Assembly: GCA_022794255.1 (NCBI GenBank)
Contig: JAAWEL010000089.1
Location: forward strand, 1-64,000
Direction: 5' to 3'
Origin: Lachnospiraceae bacterium
Lineage (GTDB): Bacteria; Bacillota; Clostridia; Lachnospirales; Lachnospiraceae
Length of the DNA: 64,000 bases
This document shows, piece by piece, positions 46,928-55,030 of this stretch. Made by a program: the position numbers and the translations under genes. Within the stretch, counting starts at the first letter, position 1. Each line of letters starts with the position of its first letter. The notes under the pieces were generated by a model. The model searched no databases. It was not told the DNA's origin and saw nothing but the letters and a program-made list of their open reading frames with translations.

Positions 46928-47506
46928 TTAATGCAACGCTATACCAGACATTTCCACGGAAATCTCTGTATTTTCATACAGAAGCTTCCGCTCAGCATCC
47001 TCCTTCAGCATAATTCCTAACACAATCGCCTGATCCTCCCCCCATAATCTGTGGCGGATCATGGCATATCTCTTTTTAAATTGGTATTTTTCAATTTGTT
47101 CCCTGCAAATCCCCAAAGGCTCTGAAATCCTGCAAACCTGCCCCTGCTCATTCTTCAAAACATAGGAAAGTTTGACCATATGATCTTCCCCGGATATTTT
47201 TTTCAAAAATTCCCCGTCTTCTTTCATCATAGGAAGGATTGTCAGATTTTTGCAGGCAAGCAGATTTGCAATAGCTGGAATCTGTTCAAAACGTTTAATA
47301 AGAAAGCCCTGCTCTTCACAGGTAAGAAACACACATCCAGGAAACAAGGGTTCCACATGAACAACACTTCTCTGTTGTTTTCTCCATATCCGCTCCTGAT
47401 AAATCACAAAACATTCATTATATAGAAAGGAAGGAACAGTTCTGGTAATCTCATTTACCAGTTCTTTTTCTTTTCCCACCCATGTTTTTAACAAATACCA
47501 CCGCAT
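46928..47506 (-). CDS. KOW-less NusG paralogue
   Basis: 192 aa. MRWYLLKTWVGKEKE and LFPGCVFLT are the NGN-domain pattern of NusG/LoaP. It aligns along its length with the first 190 residues of the protein at 47592-48368, but ends just where the KOW domain should begin. AGGAGG precedes the ATG. Without KOW it may bind RNA polymerase but not recruit other factors. It could be a second antiterminator, or a competitor with the inhibitory role that UpxZ plays towards UpxY in Bacteroides (UpxZ is not itself NusG-like). It is the second gene of operon B, so it is made only when the operon is ON. Confidence 0.82.
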   Translation of the reverse strand: MRWYLLKTWVGKEKELVNEITRTVPSFLYNECFVIYQERIWRKQQRSVVHVEPLFPGCVFLTCEEQGFLIKRFEQIPAIANLLACKNLTILPMMKEDGEFLKKISGEDHMVKLSYVLKNEQGQVCRISEPLGICREQIEKYQFKKRYAMIRHRLWGEDQAIVLGIMLKEDAERKLLYENTEISVEMSGIALH

Positions 47507-47591
47507 TGGATATTCCCTCCTCTCTTGTCTGCTGACTGTTCATCGATTATAGTCGGCACACGGATCCTTCCCTGCAGAAATAAGGAGGAAG

Positions 47592-48368
47592 TCAGCACCC
47601 ACGTTTGCGCAAAATTTCCGCTGGTATCTCAATCGTCATATTTTGCCCCAAAAGGTATACGCCGACTTTTACCATATGATTCTTCACCTCATAAACCACT
47701 CCGGGCATTCCTTCAAAGGCTCCGCTAATTACCACAACGGAATTTCCCGGAAAGAATACGGGCAATCCTTTTTTTGCCTCCGGCTCCTCATGGATTCTAT
47801 ATTGCTCCGGCACCTGAATTGGTGCCTCCACCTTCCCGTAGCGCAGCTCCTGCCGAATATCTTCATCCAGAACAATCCCCAGCAAAACAGTTTTCTCTTC
47901 TCCCAAAATCCTCAATCGTACAATCACGTGTCTTTTTCCAAATCGGCAACGGACAATCCCGGTAACACAAGCCTTCAATGGTCCTGTTACCTGGCGAATA
48001 TTTCCCTTTTCATCAGTTGACAAATAAGAAAGGCGGATCACATGATCATCACTCATGATTCTTTTCAAAAATGCTTCTTCTTCCTTCTCAACAGTAAGGA
48101 AAAAAGATTCGTCATCTGCCATCATTTTTGACATGGCCGGAATCTGCTTCAAACAAAAAAACAGAGCCTCCGGCTCTTTGGATGTAATAAATACATATCC
48201 TGGAAATGCCCGCTTTACATGAACAAAATTTTTCTGCTGTCTTCGCCAAAGTTGCTCATGATAAACTACGAAACATTCTTCATACAAATAGGAGGGCACG
48301 ATTTTTTGTATCAGACCTATCACCTTTTCTTCTTCACCAGTTCTTGTCTGAAGTACATACCATCGCAT
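47592..48368 (-). CDS. LoaP/UpxY-type NusG paralogue with KOW domain
   Basis: 258 aa. NGN domain (MRWYVLQTRTGEEEK; AFPGYVFIT) followed by a C-terminal KOW domain from about 203 (FFPGNSVVVISGAFEGMPG, then MTIEIPAEILRKRG). This is the build of specialised NusG proteins that let RNA polymerase ignore pauses and terminators in long polysaccharide operons. It is the first gene of a 40-kb operon, about 280 nt downstream of the invertible element, with AAGGAGA before the ATG. Self-regulation through the leader at 48385-48651 is expected. Confidence 0.92.
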   Translation of the reverse strand: MRWYVLQTRTGEEEKVIGLIQKIVPSYLYEECFVVYHEQLWRRQQKNFVHVKRAFPGYVFITSKEPEALFFCLKQIPAMSKMMADDESFFLTVEKEEEAFLKRIMSDDHVIRLSYLSTDEKGNIRQVTGPLKACVTGIVRCRFGKRHVIVRLRILGEEKTVLLGIVLDEDIRQELRYGKVEAPIQVPEQYRIHEEPEAKKGLPVFFPGNSVVVISGAFEGMPGVVYEVKNHMVKVGVYLLGQNMTIEIPAEILRKRGC

Positions 48369-48384
48369 AACCTATATCTCCTTC

Positions 48385-48651
48385 CTCTCATCCACAAATC
48401 CGATCACGTTTCTGGAGCGAATCCATCGATAGTTAAAATGAGCAAGCTTCGCCATTTCCCGATTATTGAAATCAATAACCCAGACCATCAATACTATGGC
48501 AGACCATAGTCAATATAACCCCTTTCCGGAAAATGCAGTCTCCAGGCTCACTATTTTCCTTCCCGGTTTTGTCCAAAATAAATAGCCATATGATTTTCAT
48601 TCTCTTTTCAGATATAAAGCAAAGAAAACCCACGGCCCTGATCTTGTTCAA
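48385..48651 (-). promoter_or_regulatory. Leader of operon B, outside inverton 2
   Basis: About 270 nt without a gene between the left repeat and the first NusG-like ribosome site. On the minus strand it contains a tight hairpin (48510-48504 with 48499-48493, 7-bp stem, 4-nt loop) with no T tract, and no promoter that I would trust. In the ON orientation transcription would start near 48689 and copy all of it. LoaP is known to need an RNA hairpin in its target leaders, so this is the likely recruitment site (inference). Confidence 0.5.
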
Positions 48652-48691
48652 TGCAACACAATTGGAAATTGTGTTGCACTGAGAGTTACTT
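48652..48691. repeat. Left 40-bp inverted repeat with core site (inverton 2)
   Basis: Exact reverse complement of 49486-49525. The core at 48653-48677 has arms GCAACACAAT / ATTGTGTTGC around spacer TGGAA. Compared with inverton 1 the arms differ at one symmetric position (GC versus GT) and the spacer is different. Confidence 0.95.
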
Positions 48692-48771
48692 AAAATATTA
48701 GTAAATATCAGGAAATAATCTTGACAAGGTAGATACAGTCAAATAGCAAAAGAATAGGAAGATACCTCAAT

Positions 48772-49350
48772 ATGCAAAAAACACATCCTATCAAAGATGC
48801 AAAAGACATTCAAAAACTAAAGCAATATTATTTAGACAGACAGCAAATACGGAATTATACTCTTATCACTCTTGGGATAAATACTTCACTGCGAATTGGA
48901 GATCTACTGCTTTTAAAATGGGAAAATGTTTATGATTTTTGTAATCGATGTTACTACAAACATTTGAAAGTCTGTGAACAGAAAACAGGGAAGAATACCC
49001 TGATTGCCTTGAACAGAGAATCTTTGTTAGCTCTGAAAAGTTTGAAAGAATCTATATCCCCTGTATTAGAAAAAGATTATTTATTTAAGAGCAGAGAAGG
49101 AATAAACCGCCCTATCTGCCGTACACAGGCATTCCGCATTATCAAAAAAGCGGCTGATTCGCTTCATATCGAAGGAACCATCAGTTGCCATTCTCTCCGG
49201 AAAACCTTTGGCTATCATGCCTGGCGAAAGGGGGTTCCACCTGCTGTTATCATGACTATTTACAATCATTCCTCTATGGAAGTCACGAAGCGTTACCTGT
49301 CCATCGACCAAGATGACAAAGATCAGGTCTTTTTGGAATTAAATCTGTAA
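48772..49350 (+). CDS. FimB/FimE-sized tyrosine recombinase (inverton 2)
   Basis: 192 aa, colinear with the recombinase at 223-801 and about 82% identical by eye. All six catalytic residues are kept: Arg41, Lys71/74, His140, Arg143, His166 and Tyr175 (TKRYLSI). AGGAAG at 48756-48761 precedes the ATG. TTGACA at 48721-48726 is a perfect -35 box but the -10 after it (TAGCAA at 17 bp) is poor. Differences between the two paralogues cluster at residues 82-105 and 111-130, between the catalytic Lys and His-x-x-Arg, which may reflect their different core-site sequences. In the present orientation it lies antisense to read-through from operon C. Confidence 0.93.
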   Translation: MQKTHPIKDAKDIQKLKQYYLDRQQIRNYTLITLGINTSLRIGDLLLLKWENVYDFCNRCYYKHLKVCEQKTGKNTLIALNRESLLALKSLKESISPVLEKDYLFKSREGINRPICRTQAFRIIKKAADSLHIEGTISCHSLRKTFGYHAWRKGVPPAVIMTIYNHSSMEVTKRYLSIDQDDKDQVFLELNL

Positions 49351-49452
49351 AGCAGCTGTCTGGCCTGAATGAACCATTACTCAGTAAAAAAATTCTTAAG
49401 AAAATTCCTCCTGTTTTTCCAGAAAATCTTAACCCTTTCACCAGAAAAGAAC

Positions 49453-49481
49453 TTGCATTAAGAAGGAAAGAGTGCTATGAT
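49453..49481 (+). promoter_or_regulatory. Invertible promoter of inverton 2, pointing right (OFF for operon B)
   Basis: TTGCAT (49453-49458), 17-bp spacer, TATGAT (49476-49481), followed by TACGAAGTAACT as in inverton 1. It would drive operon B only after inversion. Confidence 0.8.
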
Positions 49482-49485
49482 TACG

Positions 49486-49525
49486 AAGTAACTCTCAGTG
49501 CAACACAATTTCCAATTGTGTTGCA
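49486..49525. repeat. Right 40-bp inverted repeat with core site (inverton 2)
   Basis: Core 49500-49524. On this side the outer flank is also symmetric, so 49494-49530 forms a 17-bp-stem palindrome with a 3-nt loop; the left copy lacks that outer symmetry. Confidence 0.95.
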
Positions 49526-49544
49526 CTGAGCTAAGAATGAGTAA

Positions 49545-50696
49545 TCAAGGGTGATACTTAAAACTCAGTGCTTTTCTCAGCCCCTGTACCACCATCTTAA
49601 TTTCTCTCTCTTCCAAGTATGGATGGATTGGAAGGCAAAGCACCCTTTCACAAAGCTCCTCCGTTACAGGACAATCAGCAACCTCTGATTCTGTATCTGC
49701 AAACGCCCCCTGCCTGTGCATAGGCTTTCTATAGTAAACCATAGTAGGAATCCCATCTGCTTTCATGCATTGCTGCACAGCATCCCTGTCAACCCAATCC
49801 GGGAGCTGCACGGTATACTGGGCCCATGAGCTATAAAATCCCTCTGCAACAGTCGGCAATATTACCCCATCAAGCTCGGTCAATAGGTCTGTATATTGAT
49901 TGGCCCCCCTGTTCACCGCTTCCAGTTCATACTCTTTAAAAGCATCAAATTTGGGCAGCAATATTGCTGCCTGCAATGTATCAAGCCTGCTGTTCATTCC
50001 CAGACGTACATTATCATACTTATCATCTGCATTTTTCCCATGGACTGCTATGGATCGGCACAAGTCAGCAATCTCATCATCGTTGGTAAAGATAGCACCT
50101 CCATCTCCATAACACCCTAAAGGCTTGGCAGGAAAAAAGGATGTGGTAGAAATATCACCAAAACTACAGCATTTTCTCGTCCCGATTTTCCCCCCAAATC
50201 CCTGAGCCCCATCTTCCAAAAGCAGCAATCCATACCTGTTACACACGGTTCGGATAGCATCATAATCTGCAGGCAAGCCAAACAAATCCACAGACACAAC
50301 CGCTCGTGGTTGCAGCTTTCCCTCTGATTTCACACGTTCTATAGCCCTCTCTAATGACCTAGGATCCATATTATAGGTGTCACGCCGTACATCCACGAAA
50401 ACAGGAGTTGCCCCAACTGTTGCTGGACATTCTCCGGAAGAAAAAAATGTAAAGTCCGGGACAAATACTGCATCACCTATTCCTACTCCATAGGCCATCA
50501 ATGCGATAGTGATCGCATCTGTGCCATTGCCACAAGAAATACAATGTTTGGCGCCAACATAGACGGCTAGATCTTGCTCTAGGACTGTCACAGCCTCCCC
50601 GGAAATAAAATGAGCAGAGGTCATGACCTCTGCGATTTTTTCGTTGATAGGTATATGAAGTCTATTATATTGACGCTTTAGATCTCTGAATTCCAT
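49545..50696 (-). CDS. DegT/DnrJ/EryC1-family aminotransferase
   Basis: 383 aa. CISCGNGTDAITIALMA, VDLFGLPADYDAI, LLEDGAQGFGG and the PLP lysine in FFPAKPLGCYGDGGAI are the sugar-aminotransferase (ArnB/WecE/PglE) pattern. It should aminate a UDP-keto-sugar. It is the last gene of operon C; its stop is only 20 bp from inverton 2, with no T-tract terminator between, so read-through into the inverton is possible. The matching 4,6-dehydratase is not in the visible part of operon C (CapD at 44816-46882 is in operon B). Confidence 0.93.
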   Translation of the reverse strand: MEFRDLKRQYNRLHIPINEKIAEVMTSAHFISGEAVTVLEQDLAVYVGAKHCISCGNGTDAITIALMAYGVGIGDAVFVPDFTFFSSGECPATVGATPVFVDVRRDTYNMDPRSLERAIERVKSEGKLQPRAVVSVDLFGLPADYDAIRTVCNRYGLLLLEDGAQGFGGKIGTRKCCSFGDISTTSFFPAKPLGCYGDGGAIFTNDDEIADLCRSIAVHGKNADDKYDNVRLGMNSRLDTLQAAILLPKFDAFKEYELEAVNRGANQYTDLLTELDGVILPTVAEGFYSSWAQYTVQLPDWVDRDAVQQCMKADGIPTMVYYRKPMHRQGAFADTESEVADCPVTEELCERVLCLPIHPYLEEREIKMVVQGLRKALSFKYHP

Positions 50697-50759
50697 TTTT
50701 GTTCCAATCCTTTCAAAAATATCATAGCAACTTGTAATAACCTTTCTGGTTCAATCTCT

Positions 50760-51626
50760 TCATTTATGATAGAGCATAAATCCAAGAACAATGAAAAATC
50801 CAATACAGAGTATGGTAAATAGTTTGTCTCCCAAAATAATATATATGGGATCTCCGTCATTATCGCCGCTTCTCAATAAAAGTAAATACCTAAAGGCTAA
50901 AAACACCCCCCCTGGCACACTCCAAAGCAGATCCACACCACTGGCTTTAACAACTGAATTTGTGTCAGCACAGGTCAAAGCATAGAATACAATTGTTAAT
51001 GAACAGGAAATCGTCATTGCCTGATTTAGAAACTCTTCGGTATATACAAGCAAACTTTTTCTGGTGATTCTTTCATATTCTTTTAATTCTCCATATCTTT
51101 TACCAAGACTCAAAAAAAGAGCCCCTGACATCATTGTCAAGAACATCCATGTAGACACACCACTTCCCGTCAATATACCACCATAGATCAGCCTAAGTAA
51201 ATAACACATCATTAAAATAAAAACATCCACTAATGCGTAATTTTTCATCCCAAAACTATATAGAAGGTTAATCAAAAAATATATTACAGGAATCGAAATA
51301 AGTTTAACAAAGCTACCAGAGGCCATACCCATCGCCATACATATTATAGATAAAACAATCATAGTAAAATATGCATTCCTAGCTAAAATCTGATTAGATG
51401 CAATAGGCCTTTTACATTTAATTGGATGATTTCTGTCTGCTTCCGCATCCCGAATATCATTTATGATATAAATAATAGATGCTGTAAAGCTGAAAATAAT
51501 CATTCCCATTAAATTAATTACTAAAATCTTAGGTTCTGTAATTTTTTTCACTAAAAATGCTGGTAATAGAATCAATAAATTTTTAATATAATGATTTACT
51601 CTCAATAATCTGATATATTTATTCAT
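50760..51626 (-). CDS. UbiA-family prenyltransferase, DPPR-synthase-like
   Basis: 288 aa, about eight hydrophobic segments. NDIRDAEADRNHP and KCKRPIAS match the polyprenyl-phosphate 5-phosphoribosyltransferase branch of UbiA (NDxxDxxxDxxHPxKxxRP), which makes polyprenyl-phosphoryl ribose-5-phosphate, the precursor of lipid-linked ribofuranose/arabinofuranose. No DprE1/DprE2-like epimerase is in the window. It follows the B12 radical SAM gene by 12 nt. Operon C may thus use a pentofuranose donor. Confidence 0.8.
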   Translation of the reverse strand: MNKYIRLLRVNHYIKNLLILLPAFLVKKITEPKILVINLMGMIIFSFTASIIYIINDIRDAEADRNHPIKCKRPIASNQILARNAYFTMIVLSIICMAMGMASGSFVKLISIPVIYFLINLLYSFGMKNYALVDVFILMMCYLLRLIYGGILTGSGVSTWMFLTMMSGALFLSLGKRYGELKEYERITRKSLLVYTEEFLNQAMTISCSLTIVFYALTCADTNSVVKASGVDLLWSVPGGVFLAFRYLLLLRSGDNDGDPIYIILGDKLFTILCIGFFIVLGFMLYHK

Positions 51627-51638
51627 AAAAGTATCGTC

Positions 51639-53090
51639 TTAATTTTTTAATAGTTTCATTCCATAATGAATATAGTTTTTAATAACCTTAGGATTGGTAA
51701 TGCTTCCTCCAATTTTTTTAATAATATACATTGGCCTCAAATAATATTTCAACAAAGTTCTTTTTCTTATCCTGATTAAATCATCTTTTGAAACATATTT
51801 TGTACCAGTTGTATTAGAATGAAAATAATCATTGCCAATCGTTGAACCACTCAAAGTATTTGACTGCTTGCACAGATCATATAATTTTGTCCCATAATAT
51901 GGAAGAGCAATATGTATCTCAATAAAATCAGCATTAATTTCAAATATATGTTTTATGGTCTTATCAATATCCGATCTGGTTTCCCATGGAAATCCTATCA
52001 TAAAAAACCCATACAATGGAATATGGGCTCTTTTTGCCCATTTTGCCGCTCTCAAATTTTCTTCGACTGAGGTTCCCTTTTTTATTTTATCCAAAGTATT
52101 CTGACTTCCGCTTTCAAATCCAAATGCAATTGTGAAACAACCAGCTTTTTTCATCAATACCAAAGTTTCCTGTTTGAGTGGTCGTACCCTTGAGTTAGCA
52201 GTAAACTGTATATTTTTATATAAAGATGAATGTATAATAAGTTCACAAAGTTCTTTCACCCATTTATCATTTATTGTAAATGTATCCGCTTTAAAAAAGA
52301 AATTTTTTATATTATATACTTCATAACATTCTTTTAGTTCCTCAAATACATTCTGTGGACTCCTAAATCGCACTTTTTTTCCGGAAATATCAGGAGACAA
52401 ACAATAAATGCATTTTGAAGGACATCCTCTGGAAGTCTGAATGGTTGCCATAGGATCATTAGTGTCAGGTCTGACATACAAACTATTGTTCATCATATGT
52501 CTCGCAGGAAATGGCACTTCATCCAGGTTTTCATTCCACACATGAAATTTGGTCGGTTTCATTACTCCGTCATTGTCTTTGTAATAAATATTATTAATAT
52601 CCTTTATTGAAACCCCATCTTTATATATATATTCAACCAATTCACCGATTACAGAATCAATTTCTCCTCCAATCAAAAAATCAACAGAGTCAAGATCTAA
52701 TAATTCAAGCATCTGAACTTCTGCATTGTAGAAAATAGATCCTTTTAATATAAGCGTACATCCATACTTTTCTTTGATTAAATTAGCAAGCGCTATATCC
52801 TCAAATATAGTAGCATTCGTAACACTGATCACTACTACTCCAATATTATTTTGAGCAATATCATGAAACAAATCTTTCTGTGACAGCCTTTCTGTCTGAT
52901 AATCTTTTAGGTAAACACAGTACCCCAATTTTAATAGTATAGCAGCTGCATAACCCAGATCATTGCACGCACGCATTGATGTAGCAGAAGAATCTTCAAT
53001 ATTTCCTTGACTTCTGTCTTCTCCTCTTTGATACAGTTTTCCTGGCGGATAGCATAGCATTATTGTTTTATAAGTATTGTTATCGTCCAT
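51639..53090 (-). CDS. B12-binding domain radical SAM protein
   Basis: About 483 aa. The N-terminal 190 residues look like a cobalamin-binding Rossmann domain (SVTNATIFEDIALANLI; FLIGGEIDSVI). The radical SAM core has TSRGCPSKCIYC (CxxxCxxC) and GFESGSQNTLDKIKKG. ATG 53090 (MDDNNTYK) is preceded by GAGG and overlaps the DUF2079 gene. B12 radical SAM enzymes methylate or rearrange unactivated carbons. Here a C-methylated or otherwise remodelled sugar or lipid carrier is possible; the substrate is unknown. Confidence 0.85.
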   Translation of the reverse strand: MDDNNTYKTIMLCYPPGKLYQRGEDRSQGNIEDSSATSMRACNDLGYAAAILLKLGYCVYLKDYQTERLSQKDLFHDIAQNNIGVVVISVTNATIFEDIALANLIKEKYGCTLILKGSIFYNAEVQMLELLDLDSVDFLIGGEIDSVIGELVEYIYKDGVSIKDINNIYYKDNDGVMKPTKFHVWNENLDEVPFPARHMMNNSLYVRPDTNDPMATIQTSRGCPSKCIYCLSPDISGKKVRFRSPQNVFEELKECYEVYNIKNFFFKADTFTINDKWVKELCELIIHSSLYKNIQFTANSRVRPLKQETLVLMKKAGCFTIAFGFESGSQNTLDKIKKGTSVEENLRAAKWAKRAHIPLYGFFMIGFPWETRSDIDKTIKHIFEINADFIEIHIALPYYGTKLYDLCKQSNTLSGSTIGNDYFHSNTTGTKYVSKDDLIRIRKRTLLKYYLRPMYIIKKIGGSITNPKVIKNYIHYGMKLLKN

Positions 53091-54951
53091 ATATTTCAAC
53101 CTCATCTGTATAACGGTCTATAAGATAGTATCCATTTTCTTGTAACTGATGTATAAAATACTGATAAGCAGTAGCTTCATCTTCAAATTGTTTGAATTTT
53201 TTTTGGAATATATGTTTGTCAGATGGATTAATAACTATAAAATCAGAAGCATATATATCATCCTCATCTGCTATAGAAATATCAATTAATTCATTATGGT
53301 TTGATAGCTGTGTTGTATACCGGTAATATACAGCAACCGATGATTCTTTAGGTATCCTATTTAGCACTTCCCGCATTTCTTCATATTTACTATGGTTAAG
53401 TACATAATCATTATAATATCTTTCAAATCTGGGGATTATTTTCTTATAAAATGACCAGACCGAAATTATGCACATTACTACTATGATAGCCCGTGAAAAA
53501 ACAGCATGATTATGCTTTTTTAAAGAAACAGCCACATCGTCATAATTTATAATTGCTAAATACATAATTAATATTGCTGTTCCAAAATTATACTGATAAT
53601 ACAGACTATGCTGAGAAGGATTATAGGTCATTAAATTGATTGCAATACAGGGAAAAAAGAGAATAAATCTTTCAAATCGTCTGGTCAACACGGGCATACA
53701 CGCTACCGGTCCTATTAAATAAAAGATATAGTTTATCCTGTCCTTACAGCTGCATTCATATATTAATTTCATTGGTAAAAGCATTATGGTTTTGATTATT
53801 TTTGCTATAGAAGCTTTTTCTCCATATGCTAAATTAGCATAGCGGAATGACATAGCCCCCTCTCCGAACAAAGACAAATAACATAGTGCTCCTCCAAAAT
53901 AGATACATGCCATAAGCAGCAGGTATAGGTTCTTCTTTAACATTAACCAAGAGTCATGATAAATGATACTTGAAAACATCATCCATATGGAAATACAGAT
54001 AACATAGATTGGGGCATCTTCTTTAACCATACATACCAAGAACCCAAAAATGAATATTCCTGTAGTATTTTGTTCTTCAATACAATACAACATCCAGCAT
54101 ATAAACAAAGCCAGAAAACAATTCTCATGAAAGTCAAATCCAATTCCACCTATCAAGAGAGGATTAATACAAAATGCCAAGCATAAAAAAAATGCTTCCA
54201 CCTTTGTGGCCACATGACGGATTATAATTAAATACAAAGGAACCATGGAAGATGCAACTATTACACTCTGCAATATTTGTAATGTTATCGGTGACGGAAA
54301 CAAATGATAAACTGGCAAAAGCAAATAGTAAACTGGTGATATATGAATGCTGAAATGCGATGTCAGCTCATTTCTCGCAAGCGTAGTTGCCATCTTTCCA
54401 GTTTTGTCTGCCCAATGGTACATCTGAGAAAACCAGCCAAGGTCTAGAGTATGTGTATTATAGGTCAACACCCGCAAAACAGACCACATCGAAAGAAACA
54501 CTGAAAGTGAAATGCATAGGAAAATTGGTATTAAAAAATCCTTCCGGATTATTTTTAAAGTACCTTTTCTTAATATATTAGAAACATCTTCATTCTGCCC
54601 GATTATAGCATACATTAATATATATCCAAAAACAATCAAACATGTAACCGTAAAATATGTACTTTTTGTATAAAAGGCAGATAATCCTCCCAAAAAAATA
54701 AAAAGAACTGTAAATAACAGCTTTTCTGCTTTGTAAAATGTTGGTATCCTCTTTTCGATATATAATAGCGCCATATATGCTGCTATTATATATATTACTC
54801 CCACAAGGTTAATATCCGATATTATATTTGTACCTTCTAAGCCTCTATTTTTAACTGGAATCATGCAATATATAACGACAGCTCCAAACATCCAGGCAAC
54901 TAAGAATCTTAATATTAACCCTATTCTATTTTTTTGAATATAATTAATCAT
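53080..54951 (-). CDS. DUF2079-family polytopic membrane protein (probable GT-C)
   Basis: 623 aa, a dozen or more hydrophobic segments. LDLGWFSQMYHWADKTG and HFSIHISPVYYLLLPVYHLF match DUF2079, with the first-loop acidic residue expected of GT-C enzymes, and a soluble C-terminal tail. It may use polyprenyl-phosphate sugars as donors, which would fit the UbiA-like gene downstream. It is 79 nt after the Asn-synthase-like gene. Confidence 0.8.
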   Translation of the reverse strand: MINYIQKNRIGLILRFLVAWMFGAVVIYCMIPVKNRGLEGTNIISDINLVGVIYIIAAYMALLYIEKRIPTFYKAEKLLFTVLFIFLGGLSAFYTKSTYFTVTCLIVFGYILMYAIIGQNEDVSNILRKGTLKIIRKDFLIPIFLCISLSVFLSMWSVLRVLTYNTHTLDLGWFSQMYHWADKTGKMATTLARNELTSHFSIHISPVYYLLLPVYHLFPSPITLQILQSVIVASSMVPLYLIIIRHVATKVEAFFLCLAFCINPLLIGGIGFDFHENCFLALFICWMLYCIEEQNTTGIFIFGFLVCMVKEDAPIYVICISIWMMFSSIIYHDSWLMLKKNLYLLLMACIYFGGALCYLSLFGEGAMSFRYANLAYGEKASIAKIIKTIMLLPMKLIYECSCKDRINYIFYLIGPVACMPVLTRRFERFILFFPCIAINLMTYNPSQHSLYYQYNFGTAILIMYLAIINYDDVAVSLKKHNHAVFSRAIIVVMCIISVWSFYKKIIPRFERYYNDYVLNHSKYEEMREVLNRIPKESSVAVYYRYTTQLSNHNELIDISIADEDDIYASDFIVINPSDKHIFQKKFKQFEDEATAYQYFIHQLQENGYYLIDRYTDEVEIYGR

Positions 54952-55030
54952 ATATGGAATATCTCTTCATTTAAGAATATAGTCATCACTTTTTATTTGA
55001 ATCCCTAATCTGATGTTGTACAAGCTCCTC

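Larger units (their letters stand above)
48652..49525. other. Inverton 2: invertible promoter element of operon B
   Basis: 874 bp between perfect 40-bp inverted repeats, holding a tyrosine recombinase and a promoter that points right. As drawn the promoter faces the 3' end of operon C, so operon B (starting at 48368 on the minus strand) is read as OFF. Inversion would put the -10 box at 48696-48701 and start transcription leftward into the NusG-like genes. Architecture and internal sequence match inverton 1. Confidence 0.9.

Noticed and set aside
48721..48748. TTGACA as a constitutive recombinase promoter
   Set aside because: The -35 box is perfect, but the -10 at the right spacing (TAGCAA) is poor, and the matching place in inverton 1 has no equivalent.
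50917..50935. C7 run in the UbiA-like gene as a fifth slippage tract
   Set aside because: Seven bases, in frame, in an otherwise intact gene; too short to class with the four C9 tracts.
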